A DNA stretch of 64,000 nt from assembly GCA_016937575.1 (NCBI GenBank), contig JAFHKN010000002.1:1860001-1924000 (forward strand), read 5' to 3'. This DNA is from Roseomonas aeriglobus (GTDB lineage: Bacteria; Pseudomonadota; Alphaproteobacteria; Sphingomonadales; Sphingomonadaceae). Shown piece by piece: positions 19,096-28,194 of the stretch. The position numbers and the translations under genes are program-made. Position 1 is the stretch's first letter. Every line of letters begins with the position of its first letter. A model generated the notes under the pieces. The model was not told the DNA's origin. It did no database searches and was given only the letters and a program-made list of their open reading frames with translations.

Positions 19096-19481
19096 GCGGC
19101 CCAATTCTCAACGCGCAGGCCGGGGATGTCGGCGAAATCGCGGGTGTTGTTGGTGACGAGGGTGAGATCGAGCGCCAGGGCATGAGCTGCAATCAAACGA
19201 TCGAAACTTCCACGGCGCATCCCGATCTGCTGTACCATCGTACCGTACGAAACCGCGGCCGCCTCATCGAACGGCTGAACGATCACGCCGCCAATAAAGC
19301 GATCGATGGTGCGATCATCCTCATGCGGATTACTGGTCGCTTTCGCACCCACGCGAAGTTCGGCCAGCGTGATTGTCGAGACGGCCACCCGTCCAAACAT
19401 CGCGCGCATCTGCGAAATGACGCCCGGATTCCGACGTAGAAGAAAATCGAGGCACGCATTCGTGTCGGCCAGATAGATCAT
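19092..19481 (-). CDS. vapC: VapC-type PIN-domain toxin
   Basis: This 129-residue PIN-domain ribonuclease is the toxin of a type II pair. Acidic catalytic residues appear in [11 protein letters not shown] (Asp near the N-terminus), ITLAELRVG (Glu), [10 protein letters not shown] (Asp) and the C-terminal [12 protein letters not shown]. The start ATG 19481 overlaps the antitoxin stop, and the toxin's own stop overlaps the trmD start, so antitoxin, toxin and trmD form one coupled chain. Confidence 0.88.
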   Translation of the reverse strand: MIYLADTNACLDFLLRRNPGVISQMRAMFGRVAVSTITLAELRVGAKATSNPHEDDRTIDRFIGGVIVQPFDEAAAVSYGTMVQQIGMRRGSFDRLIAAHALALDLTLVTNNTRDFADIPGLRVENWAA

Positions 19482-19750
19482 GCCGCCCTCGCCGGATCGC
19501 CCTCCGAACGCCAATCGCGCTCCGGCTGCTCGATATCGCCGCGTCCAACTGCCATGAAGTCCGGAGACAGCCGGCCGGCAAGAGACATGAACGCTTCCAG
19601 GGCTTCACTTGTCTTGATGATCGTAAATCCGCCGTCTGCATGCGAAATGATCTTGAGTTCTTCACCTTCGGTCACGCCCAGCGCTTTCGGCAGCCGCAAG
19701 GCCACCGAATTACCCGACTTGAACGCCTTCGCCAGATATTCCTTCGACAT
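19478..19750 (-). CDS. vapB: VapB-type AbrB/SpoVT antitoxin
   Basis: This 90-residue protein has the swapped-hairpin AbrB DNA-binding fold at its N-terminus (AKAFKSGNSVALRLPKALGV, then EGEELKI). A toxin-binding tail ends [14 protein letters not shown]. The stop overlaps the vapC ATG. A palindrome ten bases upstream of its start is a likely autoregulatory site. Confidence 0.87.
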   Translation of the reverse strand: MSKEYLAKAFKSGNSVALRLPKALGVTEGEELKIISHADGGFTIIKTSEALEAFMSLAGRLSPDFMAVGRGDIEQPERDWRSEGDPARAA

Positions 19751-19759
19751 CCCGTAAAT

Positions 19760-19780
19760 GTATATACGCCACGTATATAC
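19760..19780. promoter_or_regulatory. Probable VapB operator
   Basis: A perfect inverted repeat has nine-base arms (GTATATACG and its complement) around a three-base CCA. It is centred about 20 bp upstream of the vapB start and directly after the serine hydrolase stop. AT-rich palindromes in this position are typical binding sites of AbrB-type antitoxins. The TATATA cores could also contain the promoter -10 box. Confidence 0.6.
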
Positions 19781-19781
19781 G

Positions 19782-21275
19782 TCAATCCGGCCGTACGCGA
19801 AAGTCGATGACCTGCAGGCTCAAGTCCGGCGTGGGTGCCCGCTGGACGCGGCCCGCGATGTGGCCGCGTTCACAATGCCAGTCGAACACACCTTCCATCG
19901 CCGAGATCGGGCGGATCGGCTCCGACATCGCGCAGGTGCCGACCTGCGCCTTGGCATCGGCAATCTCGCGCGCCCGTCTCGCAGCATCGCGGTCGAGCAA
20001 CACGTTGTTGGCGAGCGGCGCGCGGGTAGCGTCGCCCGCGGTCCACGCCGTTTTCGCGACCGCATAGGCCGCCGCGAGACCGTCCGACACCGGCGTCGTC
20101 CGCGGCTTGGCAAGCCCCGCTTCGCGCAGCGCCATCAATGTCCGCATCATCGGCAACGCACCGCCCGTATAGGTTCGGCTGGAAAAGACGAACACGCCCA
20201 CGCCGGCATCGGGCAGCAGCGCGACGTTCGATCCATAGCCCGGATAGCCACCGCTATGCGTAACAACCCGCCCAAGGTCGCAGTCGTCGAGCACCCGCCA
20301 GCCCATGCCATAGGCACCCGCTTGCCGACACGACGCCCCGAGCGCGGCGTTGCGCATCTGTCCACTGGCGAAGTTCGCCCCTTCAACGATCTCCCGCACG
20401 GTCGACCGCTTGACCGGCCCCGCTTCGGCACCATCGCGCGCGGGCCAGGCCGACAGAAGAAAGGCCACCCAGCGCCAGTAATCGTTGGCCGTCGTCTCCA
20501 CCCCGCCCATCGCGCCGAACGCACCATCGGCCATGTCGGGCTCGCGGACGTAGCCGCCGTCCTGCCAGCGATAGCCGATCGTCCGGGACCCCTTGGGCGA
20601 CGCGAAGATGTCGTATCCCGTCGACGTCATCCCGAGCGGCATCATGATCTCGCGCCGGATGTAATCCTGATACCGCACGCCCGACACGTTCGAGACGATC
20701 CGACCGAGCGTCGCATAGCCGAGGTTCGAATATTCGAACGCCGTCCCCGGCGCGGTAGCGAACGGCACGCCGTCCTTCAGCATCTTCGTGAACTGGGGCT
20801 CGGTTAGCACCTGCTGGCGGTCGCCCCACGGGTTGTCCTCGACATAGCCGGCGATGTGGTGGAGCAGGTCGCGCACCGTGATCTTCGCGCTGTCGCTGGT
20901 CGGATAGCGCCATCCGCGCATCTCGGGCACATAGCGTTCGGCCGGCGCGTCGAGCGACAGCTTGCCGGCATCGCGCAGCTTGAGGATGGCGAGCGCGGTA
21001 AAGGCCTTCGACATCGACGCGATGCGGAAGCGGCTGTCGGCGGTGACGGGGCGCTTGCTGTCCTGATCCTGCGTGCCGATCGTGCCGACATGGATCAGGC
21101 GGCCGTCCTTCACCACGCCGTACGCCGCACCGGGCACATGCGCCTCTCGCGCCCATTCGGCAAAGATCGTGTCGATCTTGGGCGCGATCGTCGCCACATC
21201 GGCCGCGGGCGCGGTCTGCGCCGCAGCCGGGTTTGCAACGCCCGCCAGAGCCAATGCGATCGCCAGACGCCTCAT
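19782..21275 (-). CDS. Secreted serine hydrolase of the class C beta-lactamase fold
   Basis: This 497-residue protein has a signal peptide (MRRLAIALALAGVANPAAAQ) and the penicillin-binding serine hydrolase motifs: Ser87-x-x-Lys90 (SMSK), the Tyr-x-Asn motif YSNLGY and the third motif HSGG. A C-terminal domain of about 110 residues follows the catalytic domain. It could be an esterase, a D-aminopeptidase-like enzyme or a true beta-lactamase; sequence alone does not decide. A GTG two codons upstream is an alternative start. Confidence 0.82.
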   Translation of the reverse strand: MRRLAIALALAGVANPAAAQTAPAADVATIAPKIDTIFAEWAREAHVPGAAYGVVKDGRLIHVGTIGTQDQDSKRPVTADSRFRIASMSKAFTALAILKLRDAGKLSLDAPAERYVPEMRGWRYPTSDSAKITVRDLLHHIAGYVEDNPWGDRQQVLTEPQFTKMLKDGVPFATAPGTAFEYSNLGYATLGRIVSNVSGVRYQDYIRREIMMPLGMTSTGYDIFASPKGSRTIGYRWQDGGYVREPDMADGAFGAMGGVETTANDYWRWVAFLLSAWPARDGAEAGPVKRSTVREIVEGANFASGQMRNAALGASCRQAGAYGMGWRVLDDCDLGRVVTHSGGYPGYGSNVALLPDAGVGVFVFSSRTYTGGALPMMRTLMALREAGLAKPRTTPVSDGLAAAYAVAKTAWTAGDATRAPLANNVLLDRDAARRAREIADAKAQVGTCAMSEPIRPISAMEGVFDWHCERGHIAGRVQRAPTPDLSLQVIDFRVRPD

Positions 21276-21354
21276 AGCCACTTCCCCTTTGCCCGGATCA
21301 CGCGATTAGCGTGGGCGATGCGGAACCGCCAGCCACCTCGTCATTTGGGCTAGC

Positions 21355-22260
21355 GTGGACGACTGCATCATCATCGGCGCCGGGCCGGCGGGCTTGACCG
21401 CGGCAATCTATCTGGCGCGCTTTCACCTCTCGATCCGGCTATTCGACTCCGGGTCCAGCCGCGCTGCGTTGATCCCGCGAACGCACAACCACGCCGGCTA
21501 CCCCGATGGGATCGAGGGCCCCGATTTGCTTCATCGCATGCTGCGCCAGGCCGAGCGCTATGGCGCAGTCCGTGAAGGCGTCGAAGTCACACGGATCGAA
21601 CCGGTCGGTCGCGACTTTCGGGTGCATGCCGGCGAGCGAGCGTTCGACGCGCGCACGGTGCTGCTCGCGACCGGTGTCGTCAACAATCGCCCGGACATGC
21701 CTCGCGAGGCGCACGACGCGGCGCTTGCGGCCGGGCTGATCCGCTACTGCCCGATCTGCGACGGCTATGAGGTCACCGACAAGCGCGTCGGCGTGATCGG
21801 CACCGGCGACCACGGCATGCGCGAAGCGCTGTTCCTGCGCGGCTATACGAAAGACGTGACGCTGATCGCGCATGACGGCGAGCATGATCTGTCAGACGCG
21901 TGCCGGAGTGAACTCGCCGATGCAGGGATAGCGTGGGTCGACGGCCCCTGCACGCCGCTGCGGGCGGACGGCGCCGAACTGGTCGTCCAGACCGCGGATG
22001 GCGAGCGTCGCTTCGACAGCGTCTACCCCGCGCTCGGATCGGTCATCCGCTCAAAGCTGGCAGTCGACGCCGGCGCCAAGGCGAGTGACGACGGCTGTCT
22101 CGAGGTCGACGACCACCAGCGCACGTCCCTCCCCGGCCTGTTCGCGGCGGGGGACGTCGTAAAGGGCCTCGACCAGATCAGCAACGCGATGGGCCAGGCC
22201 GGCGTCGCCGCGACGACGATTCGCAACGAGCTCTCGGAACGCGTACCGTTGCGGCGCTGA
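21355..22260 (+). CDS. Thioredoxin-reductase-like FAD/NAD(P) oxidoreductase
   Basis: This 301-residue flavoprotein starts with the FAD-binding [14 protein letters not shown]. It has the redox pair Cys132/Cys135 (CPICDGYE, compare CATCDGF in thioredoxin reductase), a second nucleotide-binding loop (GVIGTGDHG) and the FAD-binding [11 protein letters not shown]. Asp/His in GTGDHG replace the usual Gly/Ser (GGGxxA), so the NAD(P) preference is unclear. It is shorter than some TrxR and may reduce another partner. It starts at GTG 21355 and stands alone on the plus strand inside the otherwise minus-strand rimM-trmD interval. Confidence 0.8.
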   Translation: MDDCIIIGAGPAGLTAAIYLARFHLSIRLFDSGSSRAALIPRTHNHAGYPDGIEGPDLLHRMLRQAERYGAVREGVEVTRIEPVGRDFRVHAGERAFDARTVLLATGVVNNRPDMPREAHDAALAAGLIRYCPICDGYEVTDKRVGVIGTGDHGMREALFLRGYTKDVTLIAHDGEHDLSDACRSELADAGIAWVDGPCTPLRADGAELVVQTADGERRFDSVYPALGSVIRSKLAVDAGAKASDDGCLEVDDHQRTSLPGLFAAGDVVKGLDQISNAMGQAGVAATTIRNELSERVPLRR

Positions 22261-22340
22261 TGCTTCCCGCCCGGCGGAGAGCGGACGCGCATCGAGATCG
22301 CAGTGACGCGCTGACCCGCGCCTGCCTTCCCGCAAGCGGG

Positions 22341-23060
22341 TCAGTTGCGTTCGACCCGACCCGTTTCCAGCCAAACCGCCCAGGCATCGAACCCATTCTC
22401 CTGCGCTCGCCGCGCCGCCGCGCGGTGGTCGTAATCGACCGCATGAAACGTCAGCCGCTCATGCTCCAGCACCGCATAGCGCGCTCGCGGATCGCCATTC
22501 GCGACGCTGTAGGGATACGGCCGATCGTCGGTGAACGCCTGCAAACCGACGCTGCCCGGATTGGCGACCCGCCGCCCGTCCAGCAGCACACGCTCAGCCG
22601 CGACGTGCGAGTGACCGCATAGCGTCAGCCCGGACGCGGGACCGAGACAAGTGACGATTTCGGCATCGGTTGCGGCACGCATTCCGGCCGCATCGACCGA
22701 GAACAGCAGATGCTCGACGTCGCTCGACGGACTGCCGTGGCAAAGGAGGACGCCGTCCACTTCCAGCGTCGCAGGCAAGCCTTCGATCCATCGCCAGTGC
22801 CGATCCGACAGGCGCGCCGCTGCTAAGGCGTCGCTTGGGCTCAGCGCTGCGCCGAACAACTGCCGCTCATGATTGCCCGCGATCGTCGGCCAGTCGAGCA
22901 CGATCAGACGGTCGGCGGTTTCGGCCGGCCACAGCGGACCTGACAGACTATCGCCCAAATTGAGAAACGCATCGCAACCCCGCGAGGCCGCATCGGCGAT
23001 CACCGCCTCCAGCGCCGGCAGATTGCCGTGGATGTCGGACAGGACCGCGGTTCGGGTCAA
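22341..23060 (-). CDS. YfcE/MJ0936-type metallophosphoesterase
   Basis: This 239-residue calcineurin-like phosphoesterase has the metal-binding motifs SDIHGNLPALEAV, NLGDSLSGP, IAGNHERQL, LCHGSP and LCGHSHVA. It ends in a small C-terminal strand region (VDYDHRAAARRAQENG). Start TTG 23060 overlaps the rimM TGA as TTGA, which suggests coupling to rimM; an in-frame TTG at 23069 is the alternative. The substrate is unknown. Confidence 0.85.
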   Translation of the reverse strand: MTRTAVLSDIHGNLPALEAVIADAASRGCDAFLNLGDSLSGPLWPAETADRLIVLDWPTIAGNHERQLFGAALSPSDALAAARLSDRHWRWIEGLPATLEVDGVLLCHGSPSSDVEHLLFSVDAAGMRAATDAEIVTCLGPASGLTLCGHSHVAAERVLLDGRRVANPGSVGLQAFTDDRPYPYSVANGDPRARYAVLEHERLTFHAVDYDHRAAARRAQENGFDAWAVWLETGRVERN

Positions 23061-23629
23061 TCCACCCAACCGTCGGCGACGGTCAGCGTGTCCGCGTCCC
23101 AGCGCGGCACGGCGGCTTCGGTCATCGGGATCATGAAGCGCTTGCCGTCGGGGCGTTCGATCTCGATCACGTCGCCGGCGCCGAAGTTGTCGATCGCGAC
23201 CACGGTCCCGATCGCCGCGCCGTCCTCGGTCACCGCAGCGAGGCCGAGCAGATCGGCGTGGTAATATTCGCCTTCGCCGAGCGGCGGCAGGCTGTCGCGG
23301 GGGACCGTCAGTTCGGTGCCGCGCATCTTTTCGGCCGCGGTGCGATCGGCGACCTCGGCGAAGCGCGCGATGGCACCCTGCGGGGTCAGGCGTAACGCCT
23401 TCATCGTCAGCGCACCGCCGTTGAAGCTCTTGTGAACGCCGAGATCGTCGGCGAACACTTTCAGCCGAACCTCGCCGCCGATGCCATGCGCACCGATCAC
23501 CGCCGCCAGCGTGACCGCTCGGTCAGCGCGCGCGGTCGGCGCTGCCGTCGTCGCCGGGGGGGACGTCGTCGGCCCCTTCGGCGGGGTCGGTGCTCGACCG
23601 GCCTTCGTCGGTGGCGTCGTCTTGGTCAT
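23057..23629 (-). CDS. rimM: 16S rRNA processing protein RimM
   Basis: RimM helps mature the 30S subunit head and binds S19. The core from about residue 37 is typical (VTLAAVIGAHGIGGEVRLK, DLLGLAAVTEDG, VPRWDADTLTV). An unusual N-terminal stretch of about 37 residues is rich in Pro and Thr; no start codon is found nearer the core, so the extension seems real. It lies 144 bp after rpsP and is coupled to a phosphoesterase instead of trmD. Confidence 0.93.
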   Translation of the reverse strand: MTKTTPPTKAGRAPTPPKGPTTSPPATTAAPTARADRAVTLAAVIGAHGIGGEVRLKVFADDLGVHKSFNGGALTMKALRLTPQGAIARFAEVADRTAAEKMRGTELTVPRDSLPPLGEGEYYHADLLGLAAVTEDGAAIGTVVAIDNFGAGDVIEIERPDGKRFMIPMTEAAVPRWDADTLTVADGWVD

Positions 23630-23773
23630 CGGTATCCGGCTCGGTCGGCGGAGGCGTGGCGGTCATGATCATCGTCCCGGCTTTTGTGGAAGCCCGGACA
23701 ACGCATCACGACCGCCGTTGGATCACGCAAAAACCGCATCGTCCCCACCTGCGCGAGAACGACGCGCGTACAC

Positions 23774-24208
23774 TTACGCTTCGGTCGTCTCGCCTTCGGC
23801 AGCCGGCGCGTCCGCGGCGGGCTCTTCAGCGGCCGGTGCCGCAGCGGCGGCAGCGGCAGCTTCCTCGGCGGCCTTCTGCTTCTCGGCACGCTCTTCGGCA
23901 CGCTCGGTGGCCTTTTCGCCCGGCTTGCCCTTGTTCGGGTTGTTGCGCGCAGCGCGCTCCTTCACGCCAGCGGCGTCCAGGAAGCGGGCGACGCGGTCGG
24001 TCGGCTGCGCGCCGACGCTCAGCCAGTGCTTCGCGCGCTCGCCGTCGAGCACGACGCGCTTTTCGTCGTCCTTGGCGAGCAGCGGGTTGTAGGTGCCGAT
24101 CTTCTCGATGAACTTGCCGTCACGCGACGCGCGCGCATCGGCAACGACGATGCGGTAATAGGGACGCTTCTTGCTGCCGCCACGCGACAGGCGAATGCTA
24201 ACTGCCAT
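23774..24208 (-). CDS. rpsP: 30S ribosomal protein S16
   Basis: The N-terminal 80 residues are standard S16 ([30 protein letters not shown]). The protein reaches 144 residues because of a low-complexity tail rich in Ala and Glu from about residue 95. Many alphaproteobacterial S16 proteins carry such tails. It lies 32 bp after ffh, as the next gene downstream of it. Confidence 0.96.
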   Translation of the reverse strand: MAVSIRLSRGGSKKRPYYRIVVADARASRDGKFIEKIGTYNPLLAKDDEKRVVLDGERAKHWLSVGAQPTDRVARFLDAAGVKERAARNNPNKGKPGEKATERAEERAEKQKAAEEAAAAAAAAPAAEEPAADAPAAEGETTEA

Positions 24209-24240
24209 TACTGTCTTCCTTCTCTAAACGATTGCGTAGG

Positions 24241-25740
24241 TTATTTTTTCTTAATCAGGTTTTCGAAGCCCGGCGGCAGTTTCATGCCATCGGGTCCGCC
24301 TAGGCCGGGCAGGCCCGGAAGCCCCCCGCCCTGCTGGTCGAGCTTGCCCATCATGTCGCCCATCTGAGCCCCGCCGATAGCGTTGCCGATGCCGCCAAGG
24401 CCGCCCTTGCCGAACATCGCCATCATGCCCTTCAGCCCGCCCATCTTCTTGATGCGCTTCATGGCCGTCGACATTTCCAGGTGCATCTTCAGCAGCTTGT
24501 TGACGTCCTGCACCGTGGTGCCCGAACCCTTTGCCACGCGGATCTTGCGCTTGGCGTTGATCAGTTCGGGCTTGGCGCGCTCCTTCGGCGTCATCGACCC
24601 GATCATCGCGTCCATGCGCAGCAGAATCTTTTCGTCGACCGCGCCCGACGCCATCGCCGCCTGCGCCTTCTTCATGCCCGGGATCATGCCCGCGAGCGCG
24701 CCCAGGCCACCCATGCGGCGCATCTGTGCTAGCTGCGCGCGAAGATCGTTCATGTCGAACTGACCCTTGGCGAGCTTCGCGGCCATCCGCTCGGCGTCTT
24801 CGGCCTCGATCGACTGCGCCGCCTTCTCGACCAGGCTGACGACGTCGCCCATGCCCAGGATGCGGCCGGCAACGCGGCCCGGGTGGAACGGCTCGATCGC
24901 GTCGAGCTTCTCGCCCATGCCGGCGAACTTGATCGGCTTGCCGGTGACGGCACGCATCGACAGCGCCGCACCGCCGCGCGCGTCGCCGTCCATGCGGGTC
25001 AGGATGACGCCGGTCAGTTGCACCTGCTCGCTGAAATTCTTGGCGACGTTGACCGCGTCCTGCCCGGTCAGGCTGTCGACGACGAGCAGGATTTCATTCG
25101 GGGTCGCGATGTCGGCGACCGCCTTCATCTCGTCCATCAGCGCCTGGTCGACGTGCAGGCGGCCTGCGGTGTCGAGCATCAGCACGTCGAAGCCCTGGAG
25201 CTTCGCCGCCTGCAGCGCGCGGCGTGCGATATCGACCGGCTGCTGGCCGGCGACGATCGGCAGCGTCGCGACTTCGGTCTGCGTGCCCAGCACCGCCAGC
25301 TGTTCCTGCGCCGCCGGGCGATTGACGTCCAGGGACGCCATCATGACCTTCTTGCGCTCGCGGCCCTTCAACAGCTTGGCGAGCTTCGCGGTCGTCGTCG
25401 TCTTGCCCGAACCTTGCAGACCGACGAGCATGACGACCGCCGGCGGGGTGACGTCGATATCGAGCCCGACATTGTCGCTGCCGAGCATTTCGACCAGCGC
25501 ATCGTTGACGATCTTGACGACCTGCTGGCCCGGCGTGACCGAACGCAGGACGTTCTGACCGACCGCCTGTTCGGTGACCTTGTCGACGAATTCGCGCGCG
25601 ACCGGCAGCGCGACGTCGGCCTCGAGGAGGGCGACGCGAACTTCGCGCATCGCACCGCGCACGTCGGCCTCGGTCAGCGCACCGCGGCCACGCAGGCGGT
25701 CGAACACCCCGCCGAGGCGGTCGCTCAGGCTGTCGAACAT
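24241..25740 (-). CDS. ffh: Signal recognition particle protein Ffh
   Basis: Ffh binds the SRP RNA and signal sequences and hands ribosomes to FtsY. The 499-residue protein has the N-domain (MFDSLSDRLGGVFDRL), the GTPase P-loop GLQGSGKTTTTAKL, DTAGRLHVDQ and TRMDGDARGG. A Met-rich M-domain follows (MGGLGALAGMIPGMKKAQ; SGTTVQDVNKLLK). ATG 25740 begins the conserved N-domain; the longer frame is upstream non-coding. FtsY and the SRP RNA gene are also in this window. Confidence 0.97.
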   Translation of the reverse strand: MFDSLSDRLGGVFDRLRGRGALTEADVRGAMREVRVALLEADVALPVAREFVDKVTEQAVGQNVLRSVTPGQQVVKIVNDALVEMLGSDNVGLDIDVTPPAVVMLVGLQGSGKTTTTAKLAKLLKGRERKKVMMASLDVNRPAAQEQLAVLGTQTEVATLPIVAGQQPVDIARRALQAAKLQGFDVLMLDTAGRLHVDQALMDEMKAVADIATPNEILLVVDSLTGQDAVNVAKNFSEQVQLTGVILTRMDGDARGGAALSMRAVTGKPIKFAGMGEKLDAIEPFHPGRVAGRILGMGDVVSLVEKAAQSIEAEDAERMAAKLAKGQFDMNDLRAQLAQMRRMGGLGALAGMIPGMKKAQAAMASGAVDEKILLRMDAMIGSMTPKERAKPELINAKRKIRVAKGSGTTVQDVNKLLKMHLEMSTAMKRIKKMGGLKGMMAMFGKGGLGGIGNAIGGAQMGDMMGKLDQQGGGLPGLPGLGGPDGMKLPPGFENLIKKK

Positions 25741-26000
25741 CGCGCGCACTCCAAAAACCCCACCCCTTGCGCACAGGCCCACGAAACGCGAAAAACGCCG
25801 GCGGACGAAACCTCGTCGGCCGGCGTCGCCGTCCTGACAGGCAGGATCGGCGGCAGATGCGTCACGTAGCCCTTTGCCAAGGGAACGATCGCCGCGGCCC
25901 CTAGCGCGTCCGTCTGCCAAACGCAAGCCGGCTGCCGCCTTAACCCGATCTACACCGCGCCGGGTGCAGGCACGCACAGTGCCTTCGTCATGGGGTTTGG

Positions 26001-27644
26001 ATGAAAAGCGAGCAGATGGATACCGGCGGTCGCAGGCTGCGCGCCTCGCAGGCGGAACTGATGACCGGGGCCGTCTGCGTCGCGGCGATCCTCATGTTCG
26101 TCGGCATCGGCAGCTCGGTGCTGACGACCGCGCTCGACCGGATGGTCAATCAGTCGGCCGATCCGGTCGACCAGCCGCTGGCGCTGGCCCTGATCCTCAA
26201 CGTCGCGCTGATCATGCTCGGCTGGCGGCGCCATCGCGCACTGCGGCAGGAGGTGGAAGACCGCGCCGCGGCGGAGGAACGCGCCAACCTGCTCGCGGCA
26301 CGGGATCCGCTGACCGGCTTCCTCAATCGTCGCAGCGTGACAGAGGAAGGCGCCGCGATGGTCGCCCGCGCGGTGCAGCGTGGCAAAGCACTTGCCGTAC
26401 TCGGGATCGACCTCGATCACTTCAAGACGGTCAATGACATGCACGGCCATGCCGTCGGCGACGCCCTGTTGCGCGTGGTCGCGCGCGAAATGGAACGCGT
26501 GCTGCCGCCCAATGCGCTGATGGCGCGGCTTGGCGGAGACGAATTCGCCTGCGGTTTCCTGTTCGATTCGAGCAATGCCGAGGTCGTGGTCCGCATCGCC
26601 GAGAAACTGGTCAGCCGCATGGCGCAGCCGTTCGACGCCGACGGCATTCGCTGTCACATCTCCGCGTCGATCGGCATCGCCCGGTCCGACGTCGACGGCG
26701 TATCGATCGAAACGCTGCTGCGCGCCTCCGATATCGCGATGTATGCCGCCAAGAAATCGGGCAAGAACCGTTTCGCCTGGTTCGATGCCGCCATGGAGCG
26801 CGAGTTGCAGGCTCGCAACGAAATGGAAAGCGGGCTGCGGCTGGCCATCCCGCGGCAGGAGATCGTCCCGTATTTCGAACAGCAGGTCGACCTGGCGACG
26901 GGGCGCCTGACCGGGTTCGAGGTGCTGGCACGCTGGGAACATCCGACGCGCGGACTGATCAGCCCGGAGGCCTTCATTCCGATTGCCGAGGAAACCGGCA
27001 TGATCGCCGATCTGTCGCTGTCGATCATGCGCCAGGCGTTCACGGCCGCTCGCGACTGGGATCCCGAGCTTGTCATCTCGATCAACATCTCGCCATGGCA
27101 GTTGCGCGACGCCTGGCTGGCGCAGAAGATCATCAAGGTCCTGACCGAAACCGGCTTCCCGGCCAGGCGCTGCGAGATCGAGATCACCGAAAGCTCGCTG
27201 TTCGACAATCTGACCCTGGCTCAATCGACGGTCGGTAGCCTGAAGAACCAGGGCGTGCGCCTGGCGCTCGACGATTTCGGCACCGGCTATTCGTCGCTCG
27301 CGCACCTGCGCGCGCTGCCGTTCGACCGCATCAAGATCGACAAGAGCTTCGTCACATCGATGACCGAGAGCCCGGATTCGGCGGCGATCGTGGGTGCCAT
27401 CGCCCGCCTGGGCGAAAGCCTGAACCTGCCGGTCACCGCGGAAGGCGTCGAGGATGCCGAAATTCAGGAACGGCTAGTCGCGCTCGGCATCGCCAAGGCG
27501 CAGGGCTGGTATTACGGCAAGCCGCTGTCCGTCGCCGGCGCGCGCCGCCTGCTGGCCGAGCGACGGATGCTCGCGGCCGCTCCTGCGCCGACCTCGACCG
27601 GAACCCCGATGGCAGACGCTACCAGCCGGCGCCTGGCTGGCTGA
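26001..27644 (+). CDS. Membrane GGDEF-EAL cyclic-di-GMP enzyme
   Basis: This 547-residue protein has two membrane helices (about 21-45 and 59-75), a short coiled linker and then both c-di-GMP domains. GGDEF is intact at residues 178-182, but there is no RxxD inhibitory site nine residues before it. The EAL domain has EVL at 307-309, an accepted variant, with NISPWQL, EITESSLF, DDFGTGYSS (424-432), KIDKSFV and the EGVE loop all present. Both cyclase and phosphodiesterase activity are therefore possible. Signal sensing would be through the short periplasmic loop. Confidence 0.9.
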   Translation: MKSEQMDTGGRRLRASQAELMTGAVCVAAILMFVGIGSSVLTTALDRMVNQSADPVDQPLALALILNVALIMLGWRRHRALRQEVEDRAAAEERANLLAARDPLTGFLNRRSVTEEGAAMVARAVQRGKALAVLGIDLDHFKTVNDMHGHAVGDALLRVVAREMERVLPPNALMARLGGDEFACGFLFDSSNAEVVVRIAEKLVSRMAQPFDADGIRCHISASIGIARSDVDGVSIETLLRASDIAMYAAKKSGKNRFAWFDAAMERELQARNEMESGLRLAIPRQEIVPYFEQQVDLATGRLTGFEVLARWEHPTRGLISPEAFIPIAEETGMIADLSLSIMRQAFTAARDWDPELVISINISPWQLRDAWLAQKIIKVLTETGFPARRCEIEITESSLFDNLTLAQSTVGSLKNQGVRLALDDFGTGYSSLAHLRALPFDRIKIDKSFVTSMTESPDSAAIVGAIARLGESLNLPVTAEGVEDAEIQERLVALGIAKAQGWYYGKPLSVAGARRLLAERRMLAAAPAPTSTGTPMADATSRRLAG

Positions 27645-28194
27645 GATAGTCGAGCTCTTCCTCGGTCGATCCCCGCCCCAGCGCCTCGTTGCGCCCCGAA
27701 AAGCGGCCGAAACGGTCGAACACCGCCTTGTGCTCGCGCGCGAAGGCGGCGTTGTTCTCACGCCCCAGCGCCTCGAACTTGGCGACGCTCAGCGCCTGGG
27801 CATCGGCCTGTTCGGCGTGCATCAGCGGCATCAGCAGGAACACCACTCGGTTGGGCGGCAACACGCCGTCCCACCCCTTGTCGAGCGCGTCGTGGGTCAG
27901 TGACAGCGCCAGCGGATCGGCCTCGAACGCCCTGGCCTGGCCGCGGTAGATGTTGCGGCTGAACTGGTCGAGCAGGATGATTGCCGCAAGGATCGTCTCG
28001 GGCTCCCCGCGCCATCCCAGCGCGTCGCTGTCCAGCACGTCCTGGCGCATCTGTCCGAAATGCTCCGCGATGGCACGGTCGAGCGCGGGATCCTTGCCGA
28101 ACTGCTGTTCCTCGCTCAGCGCGAACCAGAAGTCGTTGACCTTCTTCGCGGCGTCATAGACTTCACCCGTTCCTGATCCTAAGTGCCCCGTCAT
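27619..28194 (-). CDS. DUF924 family protein
   Basis: This 191-residue protein matches the DUF924 family of helical, TPR-like proteins. Conserved stretches are KVNDFWFAL, ILLDQFSRNIYRGQARAFE, PPNRVVFLLMPLMHAE and FGRFSGRNEALGR. The molecular role is not established. ATG 28194 is supported by GGGAG five bases upstream, and it shares a CATG with the mtaB start on the other strand. It overlaps the 3' end of the GGDEF-EAL gene by 26 bp. Confidence 0.82.
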   Translation of the reverse strand: MTGHLGSGTGEVYDAAKKVNDFWFALSEEQQFGKDPALDRAIAEHFGQMRQDVLDSDALGWRGEPETILAAIILLDQFSRNIYRGQARAFEADPLALSLTHDALDKGWDGVLPPNRVVFLLMPLMHAEQADAQALSVAKFEALGRENNAAFAREHKAVFDRFGRFSGRNEALGRGSTEEELDYLSQPGAGW

